Of a DNA stretch of 15,277 nt, positions 1 through 8,019 are shown piece after piece. The translations under genes were made by a program, and so were the position numbers. Source of the stretch: JACNLN01 sp964626495 (GTDB taxonomy: Bacteria; Fidelibacterota; Marinisomatia; Marinisomatales; CAZVFT01); NCBI GenBank assembly GCA_964626495.1, contig CAZVFT010000061.1, positions 1-15,277 of the forward strand. Reading direction: 5' to 3'. Below the pieces are notes generated by a model. It was not told the origin of the DNA and did no database searches. It saw nothing but the letters and a program-made list of their open reading frames with translations. How positions within the stretch are numbered: the stretch's first letter is position 1; each line of letters begins with the position of its first letter.

Positions 1-1
1 G

Positions 2-74
<73 letters not shown>

Positions 75-219
75 AATGACGAAAGACTTATTTCAAAAAA
101 CCTGTGTCAGAACCAATGAATCAATCACTCCTAATTTCTAAAATAAAATTACTCTGTTACTCTACGAAAAACAACAAATTTTCAAATTTCCTTTATTCAT
201 TTATAATAGTAATATTTTC

Positions 220-248
220 TTGACTGACAGAAAGAGAATAGGTATGTT
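220..248 (+). promoter_or_regulatory. candidate sigma70-like promoter for rdgB
   Basis: TTGACT (220-225, 5 of 6 to consensus) is followed after 17 bases by TATGTT (243-248, 4 of 6). This would start transcription near 255 and leave a leader of about 65 bases before rdgB. It lies in the 242-base AT-rich gap between the divergent tRNA-Phe and rdgB genes. A competing signal is TATTTTAG at 306-313, one mismatch from the Bacteroidota TAnnTTTG element, which would give a nearly leaderless transcript. In DNA this AT-rich either match may be chance. I saw nothing else in 78-319. Confidence 0.3.
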
Positions 249-319
249 TGCCAGCTTGTTTGTTAGATTTTTAATGAATTTGAATTTATTGATTTAAATA
301 AAATTTATTTTAGACTAGA

Positions 320-970
320 ATGTTTAAAAAAACTATACTTCTTGCTACGAGAAATAAGGATAAGTTTAAAGAATTAAAAGATATACTCAGCCAGATGCAT
401 TGTGAAATAAAGGGGTTGGATGATATTGATCCAGATGGGAAGATACCTCACATTGAGGAGACAGGTAAGACATTATTGGATAATGCATTGATCAAAGCAA
501 AAACTATTTATAGTGTGACTGGGATTCCAACGATTGCTGATGATACAGGTTTAGAAGTGGATGCCCTCGGTGGTAAACCTGGAGTATATTCCGCACGCTA
601 TGCAGGTAAAAATTGTATATACAACGATAATGTGTGTAAATTGCTTTCAGAACTTGAGGATGTTAATCCCGATAATAAAAGTGCCCGATTCAGAACGGTA
701 GCATGTTTTTTTAATGGGGAAAAGGAACTCTGGACGGAAGGTGCAGTTGAAGGAATGATAAGTGAATCACCGATGGGAGATAAAGGGTTCGGTTATGATC
801 CTATTTTTTATATCCCTGAAATGAAAAAAACGTTTGCTCAAATGACAGAGAAACAAAAAAATGCCATCAGTCATCGAGGTAAGGCAATTCAAAAATTATT
901 AGATTTAATGTCTATGGAATGGATTCCCACCGAGAATAAAACTTCAGAAATCCAAGAGATAGGAGATTAG
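320..970 (+). CDS. rdgB: XTP/dITP diphosphatase (non-canonical purine NTP pyrophosphatase, HAM1/RdgB family)
   Basis: A cytosolic house-cleaning enzyme that hydrolyses dITP, XTP and ITP to the monophosphate and pyrophosphate, keeping deaminated purines out of DNA and RNA. The 216 residues are close to the usual 190-210. Family motifs are in order: T10-x-N12-x-x-K15 near the N-terminus (substrate contact), E46-E-T-G-x-T-L-x-x-N-A for metal binding, I72-A-D-D-T-G-L-E-V-D-A-L with the presumed catalytic base D75, G156-F-G-Y-D-P, and S184-H-R-G-K-A at the C-terminus. About 20 extra polar residues follow the usual end. ATG 320 places the T-x-N-x-x-K motif where the family has it; no clear SD precedes it. 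It is first in the plus-strand cluster, 71 bases upstream of sprA, with no obvious terminator between, so co-transcription is possible although the functions are unrelated. Confidence 0.96.
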   Translation: MFKKTILLATRNKDKFKELKDILSQMHCEIKGLDDIDPDGKIPHIEETGKTLLDNALIKAKTIYSVTGIPTIADDTGLEVDALGGKPGVYSARYAGKNCIYNDNVCKLLSELEDVNPDNKSARFRTVACFFNGEKELWTEGAVEGMISESPMGDKGFGYDPIFYIPEMKKTFAQMTEKQKNAISHRGKAIQKLLDLMSMEWIPTENKTSEIQEIGD

Positions 971-997
971 TATAGAGAGACTGTTATCGATTTAATT

Positions 998-1016
998 CTC
1001 CTGAATGAATCAGGAG
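998..1016 (+). promoter_or_regulatory. stem-loop overlapping a strong SD ahead of sprA
   Basis: CTCCTGA (998-1004) pairs perfectly with TCAGGAG (1010-1016) around a 5-base loop, giving a 7-bp hairpin. Its 3' arm contains most of the only strong SD in the interval, AGGAGG (1012-1017). No T-run follows, so it does not look like an intrinsic terminator. Sequestration of the SD could limit sprA translation, but the SD ends 24 bases before the GTG used as start, so the link to initiation is uncertain. Confidence 0.45.
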
Positions 1017-1041
1017 GAGAATATTATACAATACGTTTCAA

Positions 1042-4000
1042 GTGGTAAGAATAAAAAGGTTCCCCTTTAAATTCCGCTTATTTGAGGGGTTAATAGGGGA
1101 AAAGAAAACAGTCTTTCTATTTTTAATACTGTCTGTGGTATTTTTCCCAAGCCAGCAGGGACAGGCAATATCTTCACGCCCTATCGTAACTGAGAACCCC
1201 TTAGTTCAAGCCGATAGCACCTTTCTGCGAATAAAATTAGTATTTAATCAGTCCACTTCTTGGGTTGTAAATCCTTTTCCTGACAATCCTTTTCAGACAT
1301 ATTTTTCTTTGGATACCATTCGAATGTCAAGTGGATTGTTTGACTTGGAATATGATGATGATAAGCGATGGGTAGAGATTACGAGTGATTGGAGTTTTAT
1401 TACCTTTAATGAAACGGTTAATGGCAGATTTTTTAAGGTTCCATTCACAGCGCCGATGGATTGGTATTTCCAACAGCAATTTGTTCAGAATAGGCTCACC
1501 AATTTTTACAATGAACTTCAGAAAGAAACCCGGGAAGCAAAAAAACAACGGGGACGCCAATCCTTAGAAGTCATTGGAATTGAAACAGGTGCCGGACGTG
1601 TATCTCTTCGAGTGAGAGGAAATGTAAATATTTCCGGTAAGATGGTTTTTCAGGATCAGGATCTTGCCAGAGCAAGTTATCGGGAGTCTCAAACGACGCA
1701 TATTGAATTTGACCAGCGTCAGAACCTCAATATCGAAGGAAAAATAGGAGATCGGATAAGTGTCCTAATGGATGAAGATAGTGAACGTGAGTTTGATTGG
1801 GAAAATAATATTCGGATTCACTATACCGGTAAAGAGGATGAGATTGTTCAAAAAATTGAAGCTGGGAATATTTCGCTATCGCTTCCCTCCACACGGTATG
1901 TTTCGTTTTCCGGAAGCAATAAAGGATTATTTGGATTGAAATCTGTGATGAAGTTTGGACCTGTAGATGTTACATCCATCGCATCTATTGAGAGGACGCA
2001 AAAAGAGAAGAAAAAATTCACAGGTGGTTCAGAGACATCAGGTCAGACGATTTCTGATTATCAGTATCGTAAAAATCAGTATTTTTTTGTAGATCAAGCA
2101 TTTAGAGATGGGGGTGTTATTTGGAATGATAATAAAACAGCATCCAGAAGCATTTGGAGCTTTTATCCTTTGGTGAATGGGAAGCATCTCATTGATTCTG
2201 CAGGCGTTGTTATCAATGAGATTGAGGTTTATAGATCAGTGGGGGCACTGGCTGGGTCGGGGACGTATTTTGGTAAAGCTTATGTGGGTCCTGTTAAAGA
2301 TGGTGATGTCTGGCAGGAGAAAAATCCTGATCACGAGGATGAGACAGAAGGAAGTTTCTTCCAGCGATTGGTTCGAAATATCGATTATATCGTGAGTGAA
2401 GACCTTGGGTATATCCGACTTACCACACCCCTTCAAAATGAAATTCTTGCGGTTGCCTACACCTTATCACTTAGGAATGTCCAGAGTGATTCTATTTTTC
2501 GGCATGAAGGTGAGCTTAGTAGTGGTCTCACTGAAGGGGATACACTGCATTTAAAACTAATCAGACCTTCCACCCCAAATCCAAATCATCCCACTTGGAA
2601 CCTCATGTTCAAAAATGTCTATTACTTAGGTGCCACGAACATCAATACAGAGGGATTCACTCTTTCCATCGAATATAAAAATGGTGCCCTGGGGAATGAT
2701 GAATGGGATGAGAATGGGAATATGTTCATCAAGCTGTTTGGTCTGGATCAATTTGATGAAAACAGCAATATAGGGAATGATGATCTTGTAGATAGAATGC
2801 ATATTAATATGGTAACAGGGGAACTATTTTTCCCGTTTCTTCATCCATTCGAGATGGATACCATTGAAAAGGCAGGGGGGGAGTATTTCGGTGAAGGAAA
2901 TACTTATGATGCTTTGCGATCCATCCTTCCAGATTCTGCCTCTATGTACCGAAGTTCGAACAATCAACAAATACGGAACGAAAGTCAATTTGACATCATA
3001 GCAGAATATACAAATAAAAGCGCAACTATTAATCTTGGTGGATTTATGCTTGTAGAAGGAAGTGAGGAAGTTCGGTTAAATGGGAGCCTTCTCCAGAAGG
3101 GAAAAGATTATGTCATCGATTATTTTACAGGAACATTAACCTTTTTAACAGATGGATATGATGAACCTGGCGCAGAGATAGAGGTTTATTATGAAAAACA
3201 TGAATTGGTATCGTTCGATAAAAAAACCATACTGGGTAGTCGCGCTCAAATGGATATTGGTAAAAACTCATTCATTGGCGGAACGGCTCTATATTATAAC
3301 CAGTCCGTTATTAATGAAAAAATCGAAGTTGGATACGAACCCACACGTAATTTCATCTGGGACTTGAATGGTAAGTATAACACAGATGTAAATTTTATCA
3401 CTCAGGCGCTTGACTGGCTTCCTTTAATTGAGACAAATAAACCGTCGACTTTTTCAATTGAAGGGGAAATTGCCAGGGTTCATCCCAATCCCAATCCTGT
3501 GAGTAATCCGTCAACTGGAGATGCTAACGGAGTGGCATATATTGATGATTTTGAGGGTGCAAAGCGTGTTACCAGCCCATCCGTCAACCGAAGGTTCTGG
3601 CATAGGTCTTCTGTACCATCAGGATATGTGCAGAGAGATAGAGCCACTATGTTCTGGTATTCACCCTATACTCAGATCAGGACGAAAGATATCTGGCCGG
3701 AACAGCAGACAAGTGTTAGAGCCCAGAATGAATTAACGGATATTCTTGAGCTTAATTACACTCGCCGACAGGCTGGGAATGTAAATCCCGATTCCAATTG
3801 GGCTGCTATTACCACAAGTTTTTATTCCAGTGATTACAATCAATCTCAGAACAAATTTTTTGAAATCTGGCTTTTTGGAAATAAGGGGAAAATGTTTGTT
3901 GATCTTGGGTTTATCAGCGAGGATCAGAATGGGAATAATGCATTTGATACTGAAGATAAAAAAGAAGCGGGTCTCCCATTCGGAAACACCTTGCTGGAGG

Positions 4001-7000
4001 ATGAAGAAGATATCGGTTTAGATGGATGTATTGATGAATATGAAAATGGATTTGGTGGATGTGTGCCTGAGGGATATACCTACAGTACGGCTCCGGATTC
4101 GGTAAAGTATACAGGAACTGATGTTGATACAAGCGATCCCAACGGTGATAATTGGTATTACAATGAGAACGCAAATGAAAATCCAAGTAAATACGAGCAT
4201 ATCAATGGAACAGAAGGAAATGGAACTGCTGATCGACCCCTTGAGGGAGCGCGCTACCCCGATACGGAAGATATTAATAGAGATGGTCAATTTGATGTGA
4301 GAAATGATTATTTTACAATATCATTCGATTTAGATAAAGAAAGCAGTGATTGGGATCAGTATAAAGGTGGTGAAACGGAAACTGAATGGCGTCTCTATAG
4401 GATTCCACTGAGTCTGTTTGAAAAAGTAAAAGGAAATGACGCAAGTATTACCTGGGATACAATAAAATTTATGCGGATTGGCATTACTGGAATCGATAGC
4501 ACTGCTCGTATTAAAATTGCAAAAATAGAGTTGGTTGGAAATGAATGGCAGGAACTTGGGGTTCGTTCGGGTCCAACCGAGGAGTATGTTCGTGATGATA
4601 GTGTATTTGCGGTAACCGTGGTCAACAATGAGGATAATGAAGATTATAGTATGCCACCGGGAGTAACACAGGAGGAAGATAAAATATATGATTTGTTGTT
4701 GAAGGAACAATCCCTGGTATTAAAATTTACAGGTCTTGATTCCAAGTATGAAGGAGCTGCCCGGAAAACATTGATGGAATTAAGAGGCAATAAAGCTCAG
4801 AGTTATGTGTCGTATAAAAAAATGAAAATGTTTGTATATGGCAGAGGTAATGATGCTGGACCTTCGGTTTTTGATAGCGATTCATCTAATGTTGAGTTGA
4901 TTTTGCGATTCGGACGGTCTGATGATTACTACGAAATCCGTCAGCCAATCTATGAGGGGTGGGATGAGAAAAAGAACCGTAATGCAGTGAACATTGATCT
5001 CAATTTTCTCACCGGGTTAAAAAGATATGACGATGCATCTGAATTCGATTTGTTAGCTCCCGATGACACGTTAATTGTGACAGACTCGACGTGGGAGTAC
5101 ATCGCAACCCACACGACAGAAACAGGAGTGGACACGGTTAAACGCTACCTTATCCACGGAAATCCGGCATTGAATCGGATTCAATATTTTGATGTCGGGG
5201 TAAAGAATAAAAATACAACAGAAAGTATTTCTGGTGAAGTGTGGTTGGATGAGTTGAGACTGGCAGATGTGAGGAAAGATATAGGAACAGCTATGCGTGT
5301 TAACACAAGTATTCGATTTGCGGACTTGGGGGATGTTTCAATTAACTATAGTCGAAACGATGCCGATTTTCATACCCTCCAGGAAAGACTTGGTACGAGT
5401 AAAACATCTGAAAAGCTCAAGATAGATACAAAATTTAATGTGGATAAATTGCTTCCTGATTCTTGGGGGTTTAAAGTACCTATCAGTGCAAATTATACAA
5501 ATAATATTACCACTCCAAAGTATCTGCCAGGCACAGATATTTTACTCGATAAGGAAAATGCTCCAGATTCTGCGTTGACTACTCTCAACCAGATATCGCT
5601 GACTACCTCTTTTGGGAAAAGTACGAAATCGGATAGATGGTTTACTCGATATACTCTGGATGGAATCAAAGTAAATTTCAGTGGGAGTCATTCTTGGAGT
5701 TCCAATGAACAAACGGCGGAATCCTTCAAAAAAAATTATAGCGGAGGTGCAAGCTATAATCTTTCCTTTGGCAGGGATAACTATTTATCACCATTGAAAT
5801 GGTTAAAGGGAGTTCCCTGGTTAGGTAAAAAGATTGGTAACACGCACCTGTATTACACCCCATCTTCTTTCGATGTCTCGATTAGAGTCACGGAAACACA
5901 GACGGAAAACAGACCCAGGAAGGGTGAATTCACTTCGACGGATAATTTAGGGTTAGCAAGAACTTTCAAAGTGGTATATAAGGTTTTAGAAAATTTGAAT
6001 ACTAATTACAACAAAACAATGAAGAGTGATATGGATCAGTTTCGTGGTTATAAAAAATTGGACGCAATAAAACAGTTGAATCCAGGGATTGTTTCTGACG
6101 TCACAGAAAACTTTATTACTACATATAATCCAGCTATTTTCGATTGGTTAAAACCTTCAATGAACTACACAGCAAATTATCGCTGGTCTAAACCTTTGGA
6201 GAGTACCCAGGAAGGAGCAAATATTACATCACAGACGAAAATTTCATCCTCTGTGACGGTATCACCCAAATCTATTATTGAAACATTGTATACACCATCA
6301 AAAAAATCCAGAGGGGCTGGAGGAAGACGGAGAGGTGGCGGATCAACGTCTAAAACAGATGAGAAGCCCAAAAAGGATGGAGATAAGTCAAAGGATGGAG
6401 CTTTAACAAACTTCCTGGAAATCATTCACAGTGGTGCAAGTAAAATTAATCCAATCAGCATTTCATATTCACTGAATCAAACACGTAATACTAATGGTGT
6501 TCTTGGTATTCCTGATATTTCCTATCGCTTTGGCTTGAGGGATGAACTTGGGATAGACCAGAGCGATGAAGTGGGAGTTAATCGGGGATCCACCACATAC
6601 AAGCGCGATCTCTCAGTGAGGTCAGGTCTGAATATCACCAAGCGAATCACAACTACTTTCAATTTTTCCAGTAATCGGTCTGAAAATGTAGGTGGTAACA
6701 ATATCAGAACGAGTTCATTGAATCAGGATTTTTTCCCATTAGGGGTAAAAGGGGATGAAGGACTTCCATTTGCCAGTTGGAGTATTCGCTGGAGTGGTGT
6801 AGAGAATTGGCCTCTTTTTAAAACGTTCGCCAAATCTGCTTCTCTGGAACATGCCTTTTCAGGAAAAGAGACAAAATCGTGGCAGGATAATCAAGAATTG
6901 GGATATGCACTTGTGGATAGTTTAGCTTTACAATCGTCAAAATATACCAAATCTTTTTCTCCTCTTATTGGCTTATCGATGACTCTGGTAAAAGGAATCA

Positions 7001-7416
7001 GCATATCTACAAGGTTTTCGTATATTAAAACATTTGATAATAGATTTGGAGGTATTAACAGCACCAAGGTGAAAGAGGATAAAACAATTACAGGTAGCAC
7101 AAGTTACTCCCATCGAGGAGGACTTTCAATCCCGATTTTCTTTTTCAGGGATTTTAATCTGGATAATACCATTAATGTTACGTTGACTTTTGACTGGACA
7201 GAATCAATAACACGGGAAAGAAACCAGGAGGGTGTGAAACTTGCCAAAACAGGAGAGCAAAAGAGCTGGAAGATTTCCCCGAGGATATCATACTCATTCA
7301 CACGCAGAGTTACTGGGGGTATTTGGTATGAATATCGGGAAAGTAAATCAGAGCTGGTAGGACAAAAAATAGACCGGGACTTTGGATTTGATGTGAATAT
7401 TGCAATTCAAGGATAA
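1042..7416 (+). CDS. sprA: type IX secretion system outer-membrane translocon SprA (Sov)
   Basis: SprA is the giant beta-barrel through which T9SS cargo crosses the outer membrane, working with PorV and a periplasmic plug protein. This copy is 2124 residues, somewhat shorter than the roughly 2,400 of Flavobacterium SprA. A basic N-region and hydrophobic core at residues 24-37, ending near GQA|IS, form a signal peptide. Residues about 238-322 carry the SprA N-terminal domain signature (FDWENNIRIHYTGKEDEIV, then KIEAGNISL and GLFGLKS). Residues about 722-853 carry the second conserved block, including the family hallmark AYIDDFEGAKR near 833. The rest is alternating beta-barrel sequence. Two Asp-rich, calcium-loop-like stretches lie near 957-995 and 1073-1085, and a basic Gly/Arg/Lys-rich loop near 1753-1790. 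GTG 1042 is the first ATG, GTG or TTG after the upstream in-frame stop (1006), and none follows until after the signal peptide. The family call is firm; the exact start is not. Confidence 0.93.
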   Translation: MVRIKRFPFKFRLFEGLIGEKKTVFLFLILSVVFFPSQQGQAISSRPIVTENPLVQADSTFLRIKLVFNQSTSWVVNPFPDNPFQTYFSLDTIRMSSGLFDLEYDDDKRWVEITSDWSFITFNETVNGRFFKVPFTAPMDWYFQQQFVQNRLTNFYNELQKETREAKKQRGRQSLEVIGIETGAGRVSLRVRGNVNISGKMVFQDQDLARASYRESQTTHIEFDQRQNLNIEGKIGDRISVLMDEDSEREFDWENNIRIHYTGKEDEIVQKIEAGNISLSLPSTRYVSFSGSNKGLFGLKSVMKFGPVDVTSIASIERTQKEKKKFTGGSETSGQTISDYQYRKNQYFFVDQAFRDGGVIWNDNKTASRSIWSFYPLVNGKHLIDSAGVVINEIEVYRSVGALAGSGTYFGKAYVGPVKDGDVWQEKNPDHEDETEGSFFQRLVRNIDYIVSEDLGYIRLTTPLQNEILAVAYTLSLRNVQSDSIFRHEGELSSGLTEGDTLHLKLIRPSTPNPNHPTWNLMFKNVYYLGATNINTEGFTLSIEYKNGALGNDEWDENGNMFIKLFGLDQFDENSNIGNDDLVDRMHINMVTGELFFPFLHPFEMDTIEKAGGEYFGEGNTYDALRSILPDSASMYRSSNNQQIRNESQFDIIAEYTNKSATINLGGFMLVEGSEEVRLNGSLLQKGKDYVIDYFTGTLTFLTDGYDEPGAEIEVYYEKHELVSFDKKTILGSRAQMDIGKNSFIGGTALYYNQSVINEKIEVGYEPTRNFIWDLNGKYNTDVNFITQALDWLPLIETNKPSTFSIEGEIARVHPNPNPVSNPSTGDANGVAYIDDFEGAKRVTSPSVNRRFWHRSSVPSGYVQRDRATMFWYSPYTQIRTKDIWPEQQTSVRAQNELTDILELNYTRRQAGNVNPDSNWAAITTSFYSSDYNQSQNKFFEIWLFGNKGKMFVDLGFISEDQNGNNAFDTEDKKEAGLPFGNTLLEDEEDIGLDGCIDEYENGFGGCVPEGYTYSTAPDSVKYTGTDVDTSDPNGDNWYYNENANENPSKYEHINGTEGNGTADRPLEGARYPDTEDINRDGQFDVRNDYFTISFDLDKESSDWDQYKGGETETEWRLYRIPLSLFEKVKGNDASITWDTIKFMRIGITGIDSTARIKIAKIELVGNEWQELGVRSGPTEEYVRDDSVFAVTVVNNEDNEDYSMPPGVTQEEDKIYDLLLKEQSLVLKFTGLDSKYEGAARKTLMELRGNKAQSYVSYKKMKMFVYGRGNDAGPSVFDSDSSNVELILRFGRSDDYYEIRQPIYEGWDEKKNRNAVNIDLNFLTGLKRYDDASEFDLLAPDDTLIVTDSTWEYIATHTTETGVDTVKRYLIHGNPALNRIQYFDVGVKNKNTTESISGEVWLDELRLADVRKDIGTAMRVNTSIRFADLGDVSINYSRNDADFHTLQERLGTSKTSEKLKIDTKFNVDKLLPDSWGFKVPISANYTNNITTPKYLPGTDILLDKENAPDSALTTLNQISLTTSFGKSTKSDRWFTRYTLDGIKVNFSGSHSWSSNEQTAESFKKNYSGGASYNLSFGRDNYLSPLKWLKGVPWLGKKIGNTHLYYTPSSFDVSIRVTETQTENRPRKGEFTSTDNLGLARTFKVVYKVLENLNTNYNKTMKSDMDQFRGYKKLDAIKQLNPGIVSDVTENFITTYNPAIFDWLKPSMNYTANYRWSKPLESTQEGANITSQTKISSSVTVSPKSIIETLYTPSKKSRGAGGRRRGGGSTSKTDEKPKKDGDKSKDGALTNFLEIIHSGASKINPISISYSLNQTRNTNGVLGIPDISYRFGLRDELGIDQSDEVGVNRGSTTYKRDLSVRSGLNITKRITTTFNFSSNRSENVGGNNIRTSSLNQDFFPLGVKGDEGLPFASWSIRWSGVENWPLFKTFAKSASLEHAFSGKETKSWQDNQELGYALVDSLALQSSKYTKSFSPLIGLSMTLVKGISISTRFSYIKTFDNRFGGINSTKVKEDKTITGSTSYSHRGGLSIPIFFFRDFNLDNTINVTLTFDWTESITRERNQEGVKLAKTGEQKSWKISPRISYSFTRRVTGGIWYEYRESKSELVGQKIDRDFGFDVNIAIQG

Positions 7417-7417
7417 A

Positions 7418-7445
7418 ACGTAATGCGTAAAACGTAATACGTGAG
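7418..7445 (+). repeat. left heptad array flanking the four-helix-bundle gene
   Basis: Four consecutive 7-base units fit (A/G)CGT(A/G)A(T/A/G), starting at 7418, 7425, 7432 and 7439. The array begins two bases after the sprA TAA stop (7414-7416). It is in inverted orientation to the array at 7943-8019: the 12 bases 7417-7428 (AACGTAATGCGT) are the exact reverse complement of 8009-8020, and over 29 aligned bases 22 are complementary without gaps. Confidence 0.85.
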
Positions 7446-7461
7446 TAAAGGGGGGAATGAA

Positions 7462-7929
7462 ATGAACTATGAAGAATGGATGAAATCTGTACCAGAGGAG
7501 ATTAAAAATGATTTACTATGGAAAGTGGAAGCGTTTCGATTATCCCTATTTGCTTGTGACATAGCTTGGCGAGATGTAACCAAACTTATCAGTGACAAAC
7601 GCACAATAGGATTGGCAGATCAACTTTATCGATCAATAGGATCTATTAGCGCAAATATTGCTGAGGGATATTCTCGTGGTACAGGTAAAGATCGTGCAAG
7701 ATTTTATGAGTATTCTCTGGGTTCAGCTAGGGAGTGTCGGGATTGGTACTATAAAGGTCGGCATATATTAGGTGATAGTATTACGAATCATCGAATACGT
7801 TTTTTGACCAATATCATACGTTTATTATTAACTATGATACCTGATCAACGAAGTTATAAAGTGAGTGAACCACAGGAAAAGTATCAAAGTAATATTGAAG
7901 AAATTTTAAAAGACATTCCTTTACCTTGA
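7462..7929 (+). CDS. four-helix-bundle protein (23S rRNA intervening-sequence / S23 family)
   Basis: A 155-residue, predominantly helical protein of the family encoded in 23S rRNA intervening sequences and as stand-alone genes. The hallmark is S61-I-S-A-N-I-A-E-G-Y-S-R-G73, followed by F81-Y-E-Y-S-L-G-S-A-R-E91 and a long Arg-rich helix (W95-Y-Y-K-G-R-H). The N-terminus (YEEWMKSVPEEIKNDLLW) belongs to a longer subfamily than the usual 115-125 residue proteins. Molecular function is not established; related bundles include Avd of diversity-generating retroelements, which binds nucleic acid. I chose ATG 7462 because AAGGGGGG (7448-7455) lies at good SD spacing; a GTG at 7441 would add seven residues but falls inside the left repeat array. 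The stop overlaps a TTG that could extend the next gene. It is bracketed by inverted heptad arrays, suggesting it arrived as a unit. No reverse transcriptase or other retroelement part is present here. Confidence 0.88.
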   Translation: MNYEEWMKSVPEEIKNDLLWKVEAFRLSLFACDIAWRDVTKLISDKRTIGLADQLYRSIGSISANIAEGYSRGTGKDRARFYEYSLGSARECRDWYYKGRHILGDSITNHRIRFLTNIIRLLLTMIPDQRSYKVSEPQEKYQSNIEEILKDIPLP

Positions 7930-7942
7930 TCCAATATCGCGA

Positions 7943-8019
7943 ATCACAGATCATGCATCACGCACCTTATCCTATCCCTGATATATCACGCATTACGCAT
8001 CACGCATCACGCATTACGT
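7943..8019 (+). repeat. right heptad array (unit ATYACGC)
   Basis: Three units at 7943, 7950 and 7957 (the first two degenerate, the third ATCACGC) are followed by 21 bases without clear units, exactly three periods, and then five units at 7985, 7992, 7999, 8006 and 8013, alternating ATCACGC and ATTACGC and ending ATTACGT. The phase is kept over 77 bases (11 x 7). The array overlaps the 5' end of the cyclase reading frame, and the unit at 7950-7956 reads ATCATGC, whose C-to-T difference from the consensus creates the ATG at 7953. Confidence 0.88.

Noticed and set aside
998..1020. Hairpin after rdgB as an intrinsic terminator.
   Set aside because: The stem is not followed by a T-run on either strand, and it overlaps a strong SD, so a regulatory or chance role is more likely.
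7462..7929. The four-helix-bundle gene as Avd of a diversity-generating retroelement.
   Set aside because: No reverse transcriptase, template repeat or variable repeat is visible in the window; the sequence matches the S23/IVS family motif instead.
7418..8019. The heptad arrays as a CRISPR array or as integron attachment sites.
   Set aside because: The units are only 7 bases and contiguous, with no spacers, and the two blocks are inverted relative to each other. No Cas gene or integrase is present.
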